Below are positions 16,592-25,119 of a DNA stretch of 64,000 nt, piece after piece. Source of the DNA: Sphingomonas sp. MA1305 (GTDB lineage: Bacteria; Pseudomonadota; Alphaproteobacteria; Sphingomonadales; Sphingomonadaceae). The position numbers were made by a program, and so were the translations under genes. Where the stretch lies: the NCBI RefSeq assembly GCF_016107325.1, contig NZ_RCVT01000007.1, forward strand, positions 51,948-115,947, written 5' to 3'. The number at the start of each line of letters is the position of its first letter. Position 1 is the first letter of the stretch. The notes beneath the pieces were generated by a model. It worked only from the letters and a program-made list of their open reading frames with translations, had not been told where the DNA came from and made no database searches.

Positions 16592-17743
16592 TCAGTTCGG
16601 GGTGGCGATGCAGGGCGAGACGAACAGGTTGCCGCGCCATGCGCCGGCCAGCGTCTTGGCGCCGACGAGCAGCCACATCGCCGCAAGCGCGACTGTCAGC
16701 ACCGTGCCGACGAAACCGAAGAAACCGAGGTTCAGCGTCGTGCCTAGGCGGAAGGTGGCGACGGTGTAGACGCCGAGCGGAAAGGTATAGCCCCACCAGC
16801 CCAGGTTGAACGGGACGCCGGCGCGCCAGTAGCGGATGGTGATGAGCGTCGCGAGCGCCAGCCACCACAGGCCGAAGCCCCACAGGCAGAGTCCGGCCAC
16901 AACGCCGATCCCTTCCGCGACGGTACCGACACCGGCCAGCCCGTGCGCCGCGAGGATCGCCGGCGCGTCCGCCCCGAGCACCAGCATGCCCAGAGCACCC
17001 GTGCCGATCGGTCCCAGCGCCAGCCAGGAGGACGCCGCCATGCTCTCATGCGGCAGCTTGTGGAGCGCCATGCGCAGGATCAGGATGGCGAGGATGCCGA
17101 ACGCGACCGGCACCGAATAGGCCCACAGCACGTAGGAAGTGGCGAGCATCGCGATCTGCGCGTGGGGATCGGTCAGATGCGGCGCGAGCAGCCCGCCGCT
17201 GGCGCCCGCCACTTCGGCAGCGACGACCGGCAGCAGCCATACCGCGGTCATGCCGTCCAGGCTGTGCTCGTGACGGGTGAACATCATGTACGGGATCAGG
17301 ACGCCACAGGCGAGCGACATGGCGACGTCGATCCACCACAGGACGTGTGCGACCGGTACGATGCCATTCCCGAACCGTGCGATGCCGAAAGCGAGGCAGC
17401 CGTTGATGATCGTCGCGAGGCCCATCGGGATGGTGCCGATGAACATCGACACGGTGTTATGCCCGAAGATGCGCCGCGCCTCGTGCCCGAACATCGCCCA
17501 GCGCGCACCATAAAGGCCGGCGAACAGCGCGAAGAGTGCGATATTGAAGAACCACAACACCTCGCCGACGGGTTTAAGCGAAGGCCCGATGCCGGGCACC
17601 TGCGGCAGCGCGAGGGCAAGGATGCCCGTGCCCATCGTCGCGGCGAACCAGTTGGGCGTGAACTGACGGATCATCTCGCGGGGATGATCGAGCCGGCTGA
17701 GCGGCTTGAGGCCGCTGAGAACGGAGTGCGTGTCGGCAGTCAT
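16592..17743 (-). CDS. TDT/TehA-family transporter, probable sulfite exporter
   Basis: 383 residues with about ten hydrophobic helices. The N-terminal FTPNWFAATMGTGILAL and later VLWWIDVAMSL and WWLALATLITIRYW segments are typical of the tellurite-resistance/dicarboxylate (TDT) family, which also includes the fungal sulfite pump SSU1 and plant SLAC1. Next to sulfite dehydrogenase, sulfite efflux is the most likely role (inference). It overlaps the upstream LysR gene by four bases (ATGA), so both are co-translated, and is followed after 90 bases by sorA. Confidence 0.8.
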   Translation of the reverse strand: MTADTHSVLSGLKPLSRLDHPREMIRQFTPNWFAATMGTGILALALPQVPGIGPSLKPVGEVLWFFNIALFALFAGLYGARWAMFGHEARRIFGHNTVSMFIGTIPMGLATIINGCLAFGIARFGNGIVPVAHVLWWIDVAMSLACGVLIPYMMFTRHEHSLDGMTAVWLLPVVAAEVAGASGGLLAPHLTDPHAQIAMLATSYVLWAYSVPVAFGILAILILRMALHKLPHESMAASSWLALGPIGTGALGMLVLGADAPAILAAHGLAGVGTVAEGIGVVAGLCLWGFGLWWLALATLITIRYWRAGVPFNLGWWGYTFPLGVYTVATFRLGTTLNLGFFGFVGTVLTVALAAMWLLVGAKTLAGAWRGNLFVSPCIATPN

Positions 17744-18612
17744 GCGACCTGCTCCTTGATGAGGTCCGTCAGCGCGTCGGCCGCGCGGGTGCGATAGCGT
17801 TCCTTGTGGCGCAGCGCGTGAAAGGCGCGGTCGGGCAGCCCGAGCGGCAGCTCGACAAGGTCACCGGCCTTGAGCGCGCGCGCGACGACCAATCGCGACA
17901 AGACGGCAACGCCGGCACCCGCCTCGACGGCGGTGCGCACCGCCTCGTTGGACGGCAGCGTCATCGCTATCGTCAGCTGGGCCGGATCAAACCCGCGCGT
18001 TCGCAGCACGTCCTCGAAGGTCGAGCGCGTACCCGATCCCAGCTCACGGACGATCCAGCGTTCAGTGCGCAGCCAGGCCTCGTCGACACGTTCGGCGTCC
18101 TCGCGGCCGACCAGCACCATCGGATCACGCCCGACGTTCCAGTGGGCGAGTGCCGGTTCGTCCACCTCGCCCTCGACAAAGCCGAGTTCCGCCGCGCCGC
18201 TCAGCACCTGCGCTGCCGCGCCTTCGGTGTTGTCGATCGCGAGCTCAACCGCGATCTGCGGGTGGCGTTCGTGGAAGGCGGCGAGCTTTGCCGGCAACCA
18301 GTAGCTCGCGATCGTCTGGCTAGCGACGATCCGCAACGAACCACGCGCAAGCCCGGCATAGTCCGCGAGCATCGTCTCGGCATGCGCTGCCCGCCCCAGC
18401 ACCGCGCGCGCTTCCTCCAGAAAGCCGCGGCCCACCTCGGTCAGCTGGATGCCACGCCCGACGCGGTGGAACAGCGGAACGCCGTAGCGCGCTTCGAGGG
18501 CCGCAACCGCGCCGGAGGCAGCGGACTGCGTGACGTTCAGCGCCTCCGCTGCCTTGGTGACGTGTTCGCGCTCCGCGACACCGACGAATATTCTGAGCTG
18601 CTCCAAAGTCAT
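17740..18612 (-). CDS. LysR-family transcriptional regulator of the sulfite genes
   Basis: 290 residues with a normal LysR layout: helix-turn-helix at residues 1-60 (TKAAEALNVTQSAASGAVAA) and a periplasmic-binding-like effector domain. It resembles the CysB/CbbR/YeiE-like group, whose members sense sulfur or one-carbon anions, but I cannot name the ligand. It is transcribed divergently from the second sulfite oxidase gene and in front of the TDT-sorAB genes, so it likely controls both sides from the shared 146-base gap. Translation of the TDT gene is coupled to it. Confidence 0.86.
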   Translation of the reverse strand: MTLEQLRIFVGVAEREHVTKAAEALNVTQSAASGAVAALEARYGVPLFHRVGRGIQLTEVGRGFLEEARAVLGRAAHAETMLADYAGLARGSLRIVASQTIASYWLPAKLAAFHERHPQIAVELAIDNTEGAAAQVLSGAAELGFVEGEVDEPALAHWNVGRDPMVLVGREDAERVDEAWLRTERWIVRELGSGTRSTFEDVLRTRGFDPAQLTIAMTLPSNEAVRTAVEAGAGVAVLSRLVVARALKAGDLVELPLGLPDRAFHALRHKERYRTRAADALTDLIKEQVA

Positions 18613-18661
18613 GCAGCATATATCGCGTACTTAGATCGATACGACCAACCGTTTGATATGG

Positions 18662-18687
18662 TCATTCCAATCTGGATATCGGAATGG
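18662..18687. promoter_or_regulatory. candidate LysR operator
   Basis: In the gap between the divergent LysR and sulfite oxidase genes, TCATTCC (18662-18668) faces GGAATGG (18681-18687), six of seven positions paired, around ATCTGGATATC. An interrupted dyad of this size in a divergent LysR intergenic region is the usual form of the recognition site. Confidence 0.45.
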
Positions 18688-18758
18688 TCGGCAGCCTTTC
18701 GTCTGCGATGGTCTCGAAGACTTGAAGCGTTACGCGTGCCCGCGACGTTTGATCGTCC

Positions 18759-19826
18759 ATGACCGATATGATCGAGCGCAGTTCTGATCCCTACAATGCC
18801 GAGCCGACGCCCGGTGCGTTGATCGAGCGGTTTCTGACGCCGCAGGCGCTGTTCTACGTGCGCAGCCACGGGCCGGTGCCGGATCTGCCCGCCAATCATC
18901 GGATCGAGGTGAGCGGGAGGGGCATGGCGAGCCGCTTCTTCTCGGTGCAGGAACTGAAGAGCACGTTTGCCACGCGCACGGTAACGGCGGTTCTCCAGTG
19001 CGCCGGCAACCGGCGTACCGATCTCCAGCAGGTCGCCAACACCTCCGGCGATCCGTGGGACGTAGGCGCGATCGGCAATGCGGAGTGGACCGGCGTACGC
19101 TTGGCCGATGTGCTCGATGCGGTCGGCGCGCCGGATGCGTCCGAGCTGTTCGTGGCGTTCACCGGCGCGGACGAGGTGGACGTGGAGGGTGAAGAAGCCT
19201 TGTTCGGGGTATCGATCGCCATGAGCAAGGCGCGGGAGCCCGACGTACTCCTCGCCTGGGCGATGAATGGCGAGCCGCTGACGCCCGAACATGGCGCCCC
19301 GCTCCGCATGGTGGTGCCTGGCTATGCCGGGGTCCGCAGCGCCAAATGGCTGACACGGATCGAGGTGCGTGAAACGCCCTCCGAGGCACCGATCCAGGCG
19401 CACGACTACAAGCTCTTCCCCGCCGCTGTGACGAGCGACACCGTCGACTGGAGCCAGGGTCTGACGATCAATGCCATGCCGCTCAACGCCGCGATCTGCT
19501 CGCCCGGTGCGGGCGAGAGTTTGGCCGCCGGAGAGGTGCGGATTGAGGGATATGCCATTGCCTATGACCGCCGTATTTCTCGGATCGAAGTGTCGGTGAA
19601 CGGCGGTCGCGACTGGCAACAGGCGACCTTCGCCGATGATCCGGAGACGCGCTGGGGCTGGCGGCGCTGGATCCTTGACGCCACACTTGCCAAGGGACGC
19701 CAGCACCTTGTCGCCCGTGCCTTCGACGAGACCGGGCAGGGACAGCCCGAGCGGCCGGATACGATGTGGAATTTCGCCGGCTATCTGTGCACCGCCTGGC
19801 ATCACGTTCACGTGCTGGTCGAATGA
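18759..19826 (+). CDS. sulfite oxidase-type molybdoenzyme without signal peptide
   Basis: 355 residues, no export signal, so probably cytoplasmic. The molybdopterin domain resembles eukaryotic sulfite oxidase: the likely Mo-ligand cysteine lies in VLQCAGNRRTD (residue 81), with AIGNAEWTGVRLADVL, HGAPLRMVVPGYAG and SAKWLTRIEV further on. The C-terminal dimerisation domain (RISRIEVSVNGGRDWQ) is complete. It lacks the heme domain of animal enzymes. The electron acceptor is unknown; oxygen or a cytochrome are options. Being divergent from the LysR gene and opposite to Tat-exported SorA, it gives the cell a second sulfite-oxidising site, on the other side of the membrane. Confidence 0.88.
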   Translation: MTDMIERSSDPYNAEPTPGALIERFLTPQALFYVRSHGPVPDLPANHRIEVSGRGMASRFFSVQELKSTFATRTVTAVLQCAGNRRTDLQQVANTSGDPWDVGAIGNAEWTGVRLADVLDAVGAPDASELFVAFTGADEVDVEGEEALFGVSIAMSKAREPDVLLAWAMNGEPLTPEHGAPLRMVVPGYAGVRSAKWLTRIEVRETPSEAPIQAHDYKLFPAAVTSDTVDWSQGLTINAMPLNAAICSPGAGESLAAGEVRIEGYAIAYDRRISRIEVSVNGGRDWQQATFADDPETRWGWRRWILDATLAKGRQHLVARAFDETGQGQPERPDTMWNFAGYLCTAWHHVHVLVE

Positions 19827-20335
19827 TCGAAGCATCAGCGGCACCGGACGTCGCTTTCTGGATCGATGCGATTGGCCGGCTGGTGGTGGCGACCGCGGCC
19901 GGGATGGTGCTCGGCTGGGAACGCTCGCGTGAGAACCGGCAGATCATGGGCCTGCGGACGCTGGGTCTGGTCGGTCTGGCGAGTTGCATCGCCGTTCAGG
20001 CGATCGTGCATAGTGGCTTGCCGAACGTGAACGCCGATGCCGCAGGACGGGCGATGCAGGGCATTCTGTCCGGCGTCGGCTTCATCGGTGCCGGCGCGGT
20101 GCTGCGGGTCGGTCAGGGTCAGGAAGTGCATGGACTGGCGACCGCCGCGTGCATCTGGGTCACCGCCACCATCGGCGCGGCAGCAGGGTTGGCGGTGTGG
20201 CCGCTCATCATCGGCGGGTTGAGCCTTGCGATGCTCGTACTGTTCGTGGGCGCTCCGCTCGAACGCCGCATCCGCGAGCGGGCCAGGCTGACGCCAGCCG
20301 AGGCCGACAGGAAGGACGCCGAACGAAAGCCGTGA
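19823..20335 (+). CDS. MgtC/SapB-family membrane protein
   Basis: 170 residues from ATG 19823, overlapping the sulfite oxidase stop (ATGA). It has four to five hydrophobic helices with the family signatures GWERSRENRQIMGLRT near residue 33 and GVGFIGAGAVLR near residue 90, then a basic, charged C-terminus. MgtC proteins modulate magnesium/phosphate homeostasis and F-type ATPase in pathogens; their role in a sulfite-oxidase operon is unknown. Only the short membrane domain is present, without the ACT-like C-terminal domain of longer members. Confidence 0.85.
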   Translation: MIEASAAPDVAFWIDAIGRLVVATAAGMVLGWERSRENRQIMGLRTLGLVGLASCIAVQAIVHSGLPNVNADAAGRAMQGILSGVGFIGAGAVLRVGQGQEVHGLATAACIWVTATIGAAAGLAVWPLIIGGLSLAMLVLFVGAPLERRIRERARLTPAEADRKDAERKP

Positions 20336-20386
20336 TCGCGCTGGACAGCCCGGTGCCTGTCGGCGCCGGGAAGCGGCAAGGCGCTA

Positions 20387-21157
20387 TCAGGACACCAGCG
20401 CGGCACCTGCCTGGCGCCGGACTTCATCGGCGATCGGATGCAGCTCGGCCGCGGGGCGCTCGCCCACCACACTGTAGCCGATCCCGTCGACCGCCCATGT
20501 GATCCGGCCCATGGTCCCGCTGGACGTACTGGTCATGCTCGCGGTCTTGTCGATCTGCATGGGCCTCGTCAGCACCGCGAGTTTCGACGCTTGTGGTCCA
20601 TCGTAGAGAAGCAGCGCCGCAGGGCCGTGGGGTGTCGCGACCAGTCGCCCTCCGCCATAGCGGTAACCGGCTGTGCTGAGGTCCGGGATGGTCACGCGCT
20701 CACCCAGTCGGGCGGAGGTCCACCGGATCAGCATGGCGCGCTGGTCGGGGCCGATTTCCGCCGGTCGTATCCGGTCGGCGGCATAGACACGGAAATTGTC
20801 ACTCGCCTCGTTGGCCAGCGCCGCGATGCCCGCGCGAGGTTCGCCGCTCCACCGCGCGCTCGACCAGCCCCCGCCAAACCCGACCGCCACGAGAAGCGAC
20901 GCGGCGATGGCGAGTTGCCAACGCGGTTGGCGTTGCCGTCCCCTGATGGCTGCGACGCGCATCGTCGCCGGGATCGGTTCATCCGCGATGGGAGCGAACA
21001 GCGATGCAAGGGCTCGCGCCTGCTCCGCCTGCTCCCGCAAACGGGCATGCACATCCGGCTGGCCTTCAAGGTAAGCGTCGACCAGGCGCTGCCGCTCGGG
21101 CGACAGCCTGCCATCGATCCACGCGGCCAGATCGTCCTCGCCGATCGGGCTGGTCAT
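20387..21157 (-). CDS. anti-sigma factor of the ECF operon
   Basis: 256 residues. A zinc-free anti-sigma N-terminal domain (EDDLAAWIDGRLSPERQRLV) is followed by one membrane helix around residues 80-100 (LAIAASLLVAVGFGGGW) and a periplasmic domain of about 150 residues. The first four bases overlap the sigma factor gene, the usual sigma/anti-sigma coupling. It should hold the sigma factor at the membrane until an envelope signal frees it. The RGRQRQPRW juxtamembrane patch is basic. It is a RskA/ChrR-like membrane anti-sigma by architecture; the inducing signal is not evident. Confidence 0.8.
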   Translation of the reverse strand: MTSPIGEDDLAAWIDGRLSPERQRLVDAYLEGQPDVHARLREQAEQARALASLFAPIADEPIPATMRVAAIRGRQRQPRWQLAIAASLLVAVGFGGGWSSARWSGEPRAGIAALANEASDNFRVYAADRIRPAEIGPDQRAMLIRWTSARLGERVTIPDLSTAGYRYGGGRLVATPHGPAALLLYDGPQASKLAVLTRPMQIDKTASMTSTSSGTMGRITWAVDGIGYSVVGERPAAELHPIADEVRRQAGAALVS

Positions 21158-21663
21158 TGCACGCTCCTCAATCGCGGCCGTTCACCCTCCCGGAGGAGCG
21201 TCGCCAGACGGTCGCGCCCCCGCGATATGCGCGACATCACCGTGCCCAGCGGCACCCCGACGACGGCAGCGACCTCCGCATAGGGTAGCCCCTCAACCGA
21301 GACGAGGAGCAGCACCGTTCGCTGTTCCTCAGGCAACGCATCAAGCGCGTGCAGCAGGTCGCGGTGGTGCAGGCCTGTATCCTGATCGGCCGGGCGGCCG
21401 AGCGCAGCGTCGTCCACGAGGTGGAGCGGAACCGCCGTGCCTCGCCGGTTATGCTGCCGCTGATGGTCGACCAACAGGTTGTGCAGGATCGTATAGACCC
21501 ACGGGCGCACCTCCACGCCGCGTCGCTGTCGCCAGCGCCCGACTGCGCGCTCGAGGCAATCCTGCACCACGTCATCCGCCATCGCCCGATCGCGCAACCA
21601 CGATCGGGCATAGCGGCGCAGGCCGGGGATCAGAGGTTCGATCGCGGCGGCAAGCGGGTCCAT
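21154..21663 (-). CDS. ECF-type RNA polymerase sigma factor
   Basis: 169 residues. Region 2 (LRRYARSWLRDRAMADDVVQD, about 15-36, with the DVVQD motif) and region 4 (LPEEQRTVLLLVSVEGLPYAEVA, about 110-132) are both clear, and regions 1 and 3 are absent, so it is an ECF sigma. It is the third gene of a minus-strand operon: DUF305, YVTN protein, sigma, anti-sigma, with one-base or overlapping junctions. A GGAAT-N16-CGTC promoter upstream of the first gene suggests the operon is autoregulated. Confidence 0.92.
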   Translation of the reverse strand: MDPLAAAIEPLIPGLRRYARSWLRDRAMADDVVQDCLERAVGRWRQRRGVEVRPWVYTILHNLLVDHQRQHNRRGTAVPLHLVDDAALGRPADQDTGLHHRDLLHALDALPEEQRTVLLLVSVEGLPYAEVAAVVGVPLGTVMSRISRGRDRLATLLREGERPRLRSVQ

Positions 21664-21664
21664 C

Positions 21665-23104
21665 TCAGTCGCGCTGCACCTGCACGATGCGACCCGGCGC
21701 GCCGTTCACCACCTCCGCGACAGCCAGAAAGCGCCGGGGCGCCGCGGTGCTGCCCTGAACGATCTGCCGGATCGGCCCCGATGCGTTGACGATCGCCGCA
21801 CCTGCCGGGTTGCTCATGAAGTTCGCAAGCGGCTCTACCGCACCGCTGCCGTCCGCGTTGGCGGTCAGCACGAGCATGTAAGGCTTTTTGGGCTGCAAAC
21901 CGGTAACGGCACTTTGCACGACCTGGATGATGCCCTGGTCGAAGAGGGTGATGCTGCTTGCCGCACCATTGCCGCCAACCGGCCCCATGGTCAGATGCAC
22001 CGCCTTGCCGGCCGTACCGAGCGGTTGGAGATTGTCGGTGCCGGGGCCTGTCGGGACAGCGTTCGGCACATAGGCGATCGCCTGCGGTGCCTGTCCGACC
22101 GGCACGGTGGCGACCACCTTGTTGCCTGTGGTGTCGATTGCGGCGAGTTCATCGGCATTCTCCAGCCCGACATAGATGCGCCGGCCGTCGCCCGATGGCC
22201 AGACGCCGTGCGGCATCTTGCCGACCGGGATGGTGGCGACGGGCGCGAAATCGGACGTGCGGAACACCTTCACCGCGTTTTCCCCGCCTACCGTGACGTA
22301 CGCGAACTGTCCCCTGACCGTGCGGGCGAAGTTGACGTGATTGGTGATCGGCCCGGTATCCAGCACCTTGAGGATTGCGAAGGGTGGCCTGGCATCGAAT
22401 GCGACCGTCTTGCCGATGTCCTTCAGCGTGAACCACACCTGCTTGCCGTCCGGCGTCGCGGCGATGTTGGGACAGAATGGGCTCGGCTGTGCCACCTGTC
22501 CGACCTGCGCGTGGGTTGCGACATCGAACACGGCCAGCACCGGATTGAACGACGAACAGACATAGCCGTATCGGCCATCGGGCGAGAAGATCGTCATACC
22601 CGGACCACCGGGCGTCTTGATGCGCCCGGTTTCCTTGTACGTCGTAGGGTCGAGCACGGCGATATAGTCCTCGCCGCGGACGGTGACCCAGACTTCCTTG
22701 CCGTTCGGTGTAAAGAACGCCTCGTGCGGACTGCGCCCGACATAAGTCGTATGCTTGACGGTGTTGGTGGCGGTGTCGATCCACGACACGGCGTTCGATG
22801 CGATCGACACGACCGCGAGGGTCTTCCCGTCCGGCGAGAAGCCGAGTCCGTGAACCAGCACCTGCCCCTTGTAGAGCGGTGAAAAATTCATCGGCTGCGG
22901 ATCGCCAAGCTTGATGACGCCGAGCAGCCGGTTGTCGGCCGGGTCCGTCACCGACACCGTGTTGGAGAATTGTTCGGATGCATAGACGCGGTCGCGGTGG
23001 CTGACAGGCACGTCCCTGGCGTTCCACGGCGCCTGCTGGGCCATGGCGATGCCCGGTGCGGCGCTTATCAGCAAGGCGGCCGAGCGCAGGATGGTCCGGA
23101 TCAT
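21665..23104 (-). CDS. exported YVTN-type beta-propeller protein
   Basis: 479 residues from ATG 23104 (upstream in-frame starts overlap the DUF305 gene). A signal peptide ends near GIAMAQQ. The mature part is a repeated beta-propeller with segments such as SNTVSVTDPADNRLLGVIKLG, TATNTVKHTTYVGRSPHEAF and TTGNKVVATVPVGQAPQAIA, the 40-residue YVTN repeat, about seven blades. A C-terminal extension (from about 365) looks like a separate beta domain. Such proteins are structural or sensor-like in the periplasm and sometimes occur near metal or nitrite systems. No catalytic motif was seen. It sits between DUF305 and the sigma factor, so it may be the sensing or sensed partner. Confidence 0.8.
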   Translation of the reverse strand: MIRTILRSAALLISAAPGIAMAQQAPWNARDVPVSHRDRVYASEQFSNTVSVTDPADNRLLGVIKLGDPQPMNFSPLYKGQVLVHGLGFSPDGKTLAVVSIASNAVSWIDTATNTVKHTTYVGRSPHEAFFTPNGKEVWVTVRGEDYIAVLDPTTYKETGRIKTPGGPGMTIFSPDGRYGYVCSSFNPVLAVFDVATHAQVGQVAQPSPFCPNIAATPDGKQVWFTLKDIGKTVAFDARPPFAILKVLDTGPITNHVNFARTVRGQFAYVTVGGENAVKVFRTSDFAPVATIPVGKMPHGVWPSGDGRRIYVGLENADELAAIDTTGNKVVATVPVGQAPQAIAYVPNAVPTGPGTDNLQPLGTAGKAVHLTMGPVGGNGAASSITLFDQGIIQVVQSAVTGLQPKKPYMLVLTANADGSGAVEPLANFMSNPAGAAIVNASGPIRQIVQGSTAAPRRFLAVAEVVNGAPGRIVQVQRD

Positions 23105-23105
23105 G

Positions 23106-23489
23106 TCAGTGCTCCATATGGCTGTGGTGGTCACCGCCCTGCGTCGGGGCTGGCGTCGAAGGGGGTAGCGGCTGACCGATCGCCAGCTTCATGGCGGCGA
23201 TCTCCTGCTGCTGATCGATGATGATCTCCTGTGCGATGCGCTTGAGCTGCTCGTTATGACCGTAGCGCAGCTCCGCCACCGCCATATCGATGGCGCCCTG
23301 ATGGTGCGGAAGCATCATCGCGACGAAGTCGCGGTCGACGTCGCCGGACGGCTTGACCATCATGCCCGCCATCATCCGGTCCATCGCGGCAGACACCATG
23401 CTGGCGTAGCCATCGGCAGGGGCGGCCGCGGCTGCGCCGGTGAGCAGGGCTAAAGCAGTCAGACCCAGCATCCAGTTTCGTCTATGCAT
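23106..23489 (-). CDS. DUF305 periplasmic protein, sigma-operon copy
   Basis: 127 residues from ATG 23489, chosen because MHRRNWMLGLTALALLTGAAAAAPA gives a signal peptide; a longer frame up to 23558 would bury the promoter in coding sequence. The core has MLPHHQGAIDMAVAEL, the DUF305 histidine pair, and the C-terminus ends in a His/Met tail (GGDHHSHMEH), a likely copper site. It is the first gene of the ECF sigma operon, one base before the YVTN gene. It differs from the DUF305 protein at 777-1166, which sits with cusCBAF. Confidence 0.84.
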   Translation of the reverse strand: MHRRNWMLGLTALALLTGAAAAAPADGYASMVSAAMDRMMAGMMVKPSGDVDRDFVAMMLPHHQGAIDMAVAELRYGHNEQLKRIAQEIIIDQQQEIAAMKLAIGQPLPPSTPAPTQGGDHHSHMEH

Positions 23490-23520
23490 AAGCCTCCGGC
23501 GCATCGGTCTCGAAAGCGTA

Positions 23521-23545
23521 GACGATGCTCGTCGGGGTTTATTCC
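23521..23545 (-). promoter_or_regulatory. ECF-type promoter of the DUF305-YVTN-sigma operon
   Basis: Minus strand: GGAAT (23541-23545), 16 bases, CGTC (23521-23524). This -35/-10 pair fits ECF sigma promoters (GGAAY-N16/17-CGTC/T). It lies 32 bases upstream of the DUF305 start. With the sigma gene in the same operon, autoregulation is likely. Confidence 0.6.
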
Positions 23546-23605
23546 ATGGGCGAGCCAATTATTTATCTTCACCAAAACAACGGTCTCATCGTGACCCTGC
23601 CGTGG

Positions 23606-23634
23606 TTGACCAGGTCGCCGTCGGACAGCATATG
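23606..23634 (+). promoter_or_regulatory. promoter of first fluoride unit
   Basis: TTGACC (23606-23611), 17 bases, CATATG (23629-23634). The predicted start falls at about 23641, immediately before the riboswitch. The second unit has the same layout, TTGACG-N17-CATATA. Confidence 0.6.
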
Positions 23635-23643
23635 CTCGGGCAC

Positions 23644-23705
23644 GGCGATGGATTTCCGCCGGGCCATTCGGCCGAACCGCCCTCGCAAGGGCCGATGATT
23701 CCTAC
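23644..23705 (+). ncRNA. fluoride riboswitch (crcB motif), copy 1
   Basis: The 62-base leader matches the fluoride aptamer: GGCGATGGATTTCCGCC (23644-23660) forms the first stem and loop, AACCGCC (23675-23681) is the pseudoknot-type strand, and GGCCGATGATTCCTAC (23690-23705) carries the conserved 3' part. It is followed by a small GCC-GCAA-GGC hairpin and the AAGGAGG ribosome site of the CLC gene, so the readout may act on translation; no T-rich terminator is seen. The copy at 25612-25673 is nearly identical. Fluoride binding turns such switches on. Confidence 0.93.
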
Positions 23706-23734
23706 CAGGCGCCGCAAGGCAGCAAGGAGGAATC

Positions 23735-25093
23735 GTGCACGCGACGTTTCGCAATCTCTACGACCAGTTCAACATGGCAGCGTTCATTCGCGAGCGCCGC
23801 ACCCATGCCATGTCGGTGCTGCGGTGGACTTTGATTCTGGTCCCGATGGCCGCAGCGGTGGGAACGCTCTGCGCGGCCTTCTTGTGGAGCCTCGATGCCG
23901 TAACCCGGCTTCGCTATGCCTTTCCCTGGCTGCTCTACCTGCTGCCGATCGGCGGGTTCTTGGTCGGACTGCTCTACCATCTGACAGGGCGTTCGGTCGA
24001 AGGCGGCAACAACCTCATCGTCGAGCAAATCCACGAACCGGGGGGCGGTGTGCCGCTGCGCATGGCCCCGCTCATCCTCTTCGGCACGGTCGTGACGCAC
24101 CTGTTCGGGGGATCGGCGGGGCGTGAAGGCACCGCCGTGCAATTGGGCGGCAGTCTTTCCAGCGGGTTTGGGCGCGCCCTCAAGCTGGATGCGGAAGCGA
24201 CACGCACCCTCCTTATGACCGGAATCGCGGCGGGCTTCGGCGCGGTCTTCGGGACGCCGATCGCGGGCGCGGTCTTTGCACTGGAGGTGCTGGCGATCGG
24301 CCGGGTCGAGTATCGCGCGCTAGTACCGTGCCTAGTCGCGGCACTGGTGGGTGACTGGACCTGTCTTGCCTGGGGCATTCATCACGGCGCCTACCATGTC
24401 GATGCGATGGTGCCGGTCGACGCGTTGCTCGTCGCCAAAGCCGGCGTCGCGGGCGTTGTATTCGGATTGGTCGGGCTGGCCTTTGCAGAGGCCAACCATG
24501 CGCTCGGCGGATGGCTGAAGCGCGTGATACCCTATGGCCCACTACGACCCGCTATCGGTGGTGTCGCCGTGATCGCGCTGGTCTGGCTATTTGGCACGCG
24601 AGACTATCTCGGCCTGGGCACGCTGGCGGCAACGCCGGGCGACCTGACCATTGCCAGCTTTTTCGGCCCCGATACGCACCCGTGGAGCTGGGCGCTGAAG
24701 CTGCTCTTTACCGTCGTTACCCTGAGCGCTGGCTTCAAGGGCGGAGAGGTGACGCCGCTGTTCTTCATTGGCGCGGCGCTCGGCAATGCGCTCGCGCCCA
24801 TGTTCGGAGTGCCGACAGGGGTTTTCGCGGCGATCGGTTTCGTCGCGCTGTTCGCGGGCGCGGCCAACACGCCGCTGGCTTGCACGTTCATGGGGATCGA
24901 GCTGTTCGGCGCGGCCTATGCGGTGCCGATCGCAGTCGCGTGCTTCGTCGCCTATCTCTGCTCAGGCCACAACGGCATCTACCTGTCGCAGCGCGTCGCC
25001 GTGCTTAAGGTGCCTGCCGCACACCTCACACCCGACGCCACCCTGCGCGATGCCCGCACGCGCCGCGCTTCTCGCCGGCGCGCGCGCGCCTGA
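23735..25093 (+). CDS. clcF: CLC-F type fluoride/proton antiporter, copy 1
   Basis: 452 residues from GTG 23735, spaced six bases after AAGGAGG. CLC-family membrane protein with ten or more helices. The ion-site loop reads GGNNLIVEQIHEP (about 90-102) where chloride-type CLCs have GSGIP; Asn at this place marks the Asn clade of CLC-F fluoride antiporters. The gating glutamate motif is intact (SAGREGTAVQ, Glu131). NTPLACTFMGIELFG and GHNGIYLSQ follow in the C-terminal half. There is no CBS domain. The fluoride riboswitch directly upstream supports fluoride as substrate. The C-terminus is strongly basic (TRRASRRRARA). Confidence 0.93.
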   Translation: MHATFRNLYDQFNMAAFIRERRTHAMSVLRWTLILVPMAAAVGTLCAAFLWSLDAVTRLRYAFPWLLYLLPIGGFLVGLLYHLTGRSVEGGNNLIVEQIHEPGGGVPLRMAPLILFGTVVTHLFGGSAGREGTAVQLGGSLSSGFGRALKLDAEATRTLLMTGIAAGFGAVFGTPIAGAVFALEVLAIGRVEYRALVPCLVAALVGDWTCLAWGIHHGAYHVDAMVPVDALLVAKAGVAGVVFGLVGLAFAEANHALGGWLKRVIPYGPLRPAIGGVAVIALVWLFGTRDYLGLGTLAATPGDLTIASFFGPDTHPWSWALKLLFTVVTLSAGFKGGEVTPLFFIGAALGNALAPMFGVPTGVFAAIGFVALFAGAANTPLACTFMGIELFGAAYAVPIAVACFVAYLCSGHNGIYLSQRVAVLKVPAAHLTPDATLRDARTRRASRRRARA

Positions 25094-25119
25094 TCCCGCT
25101 TCCTGTCGAAAGCTCTACC

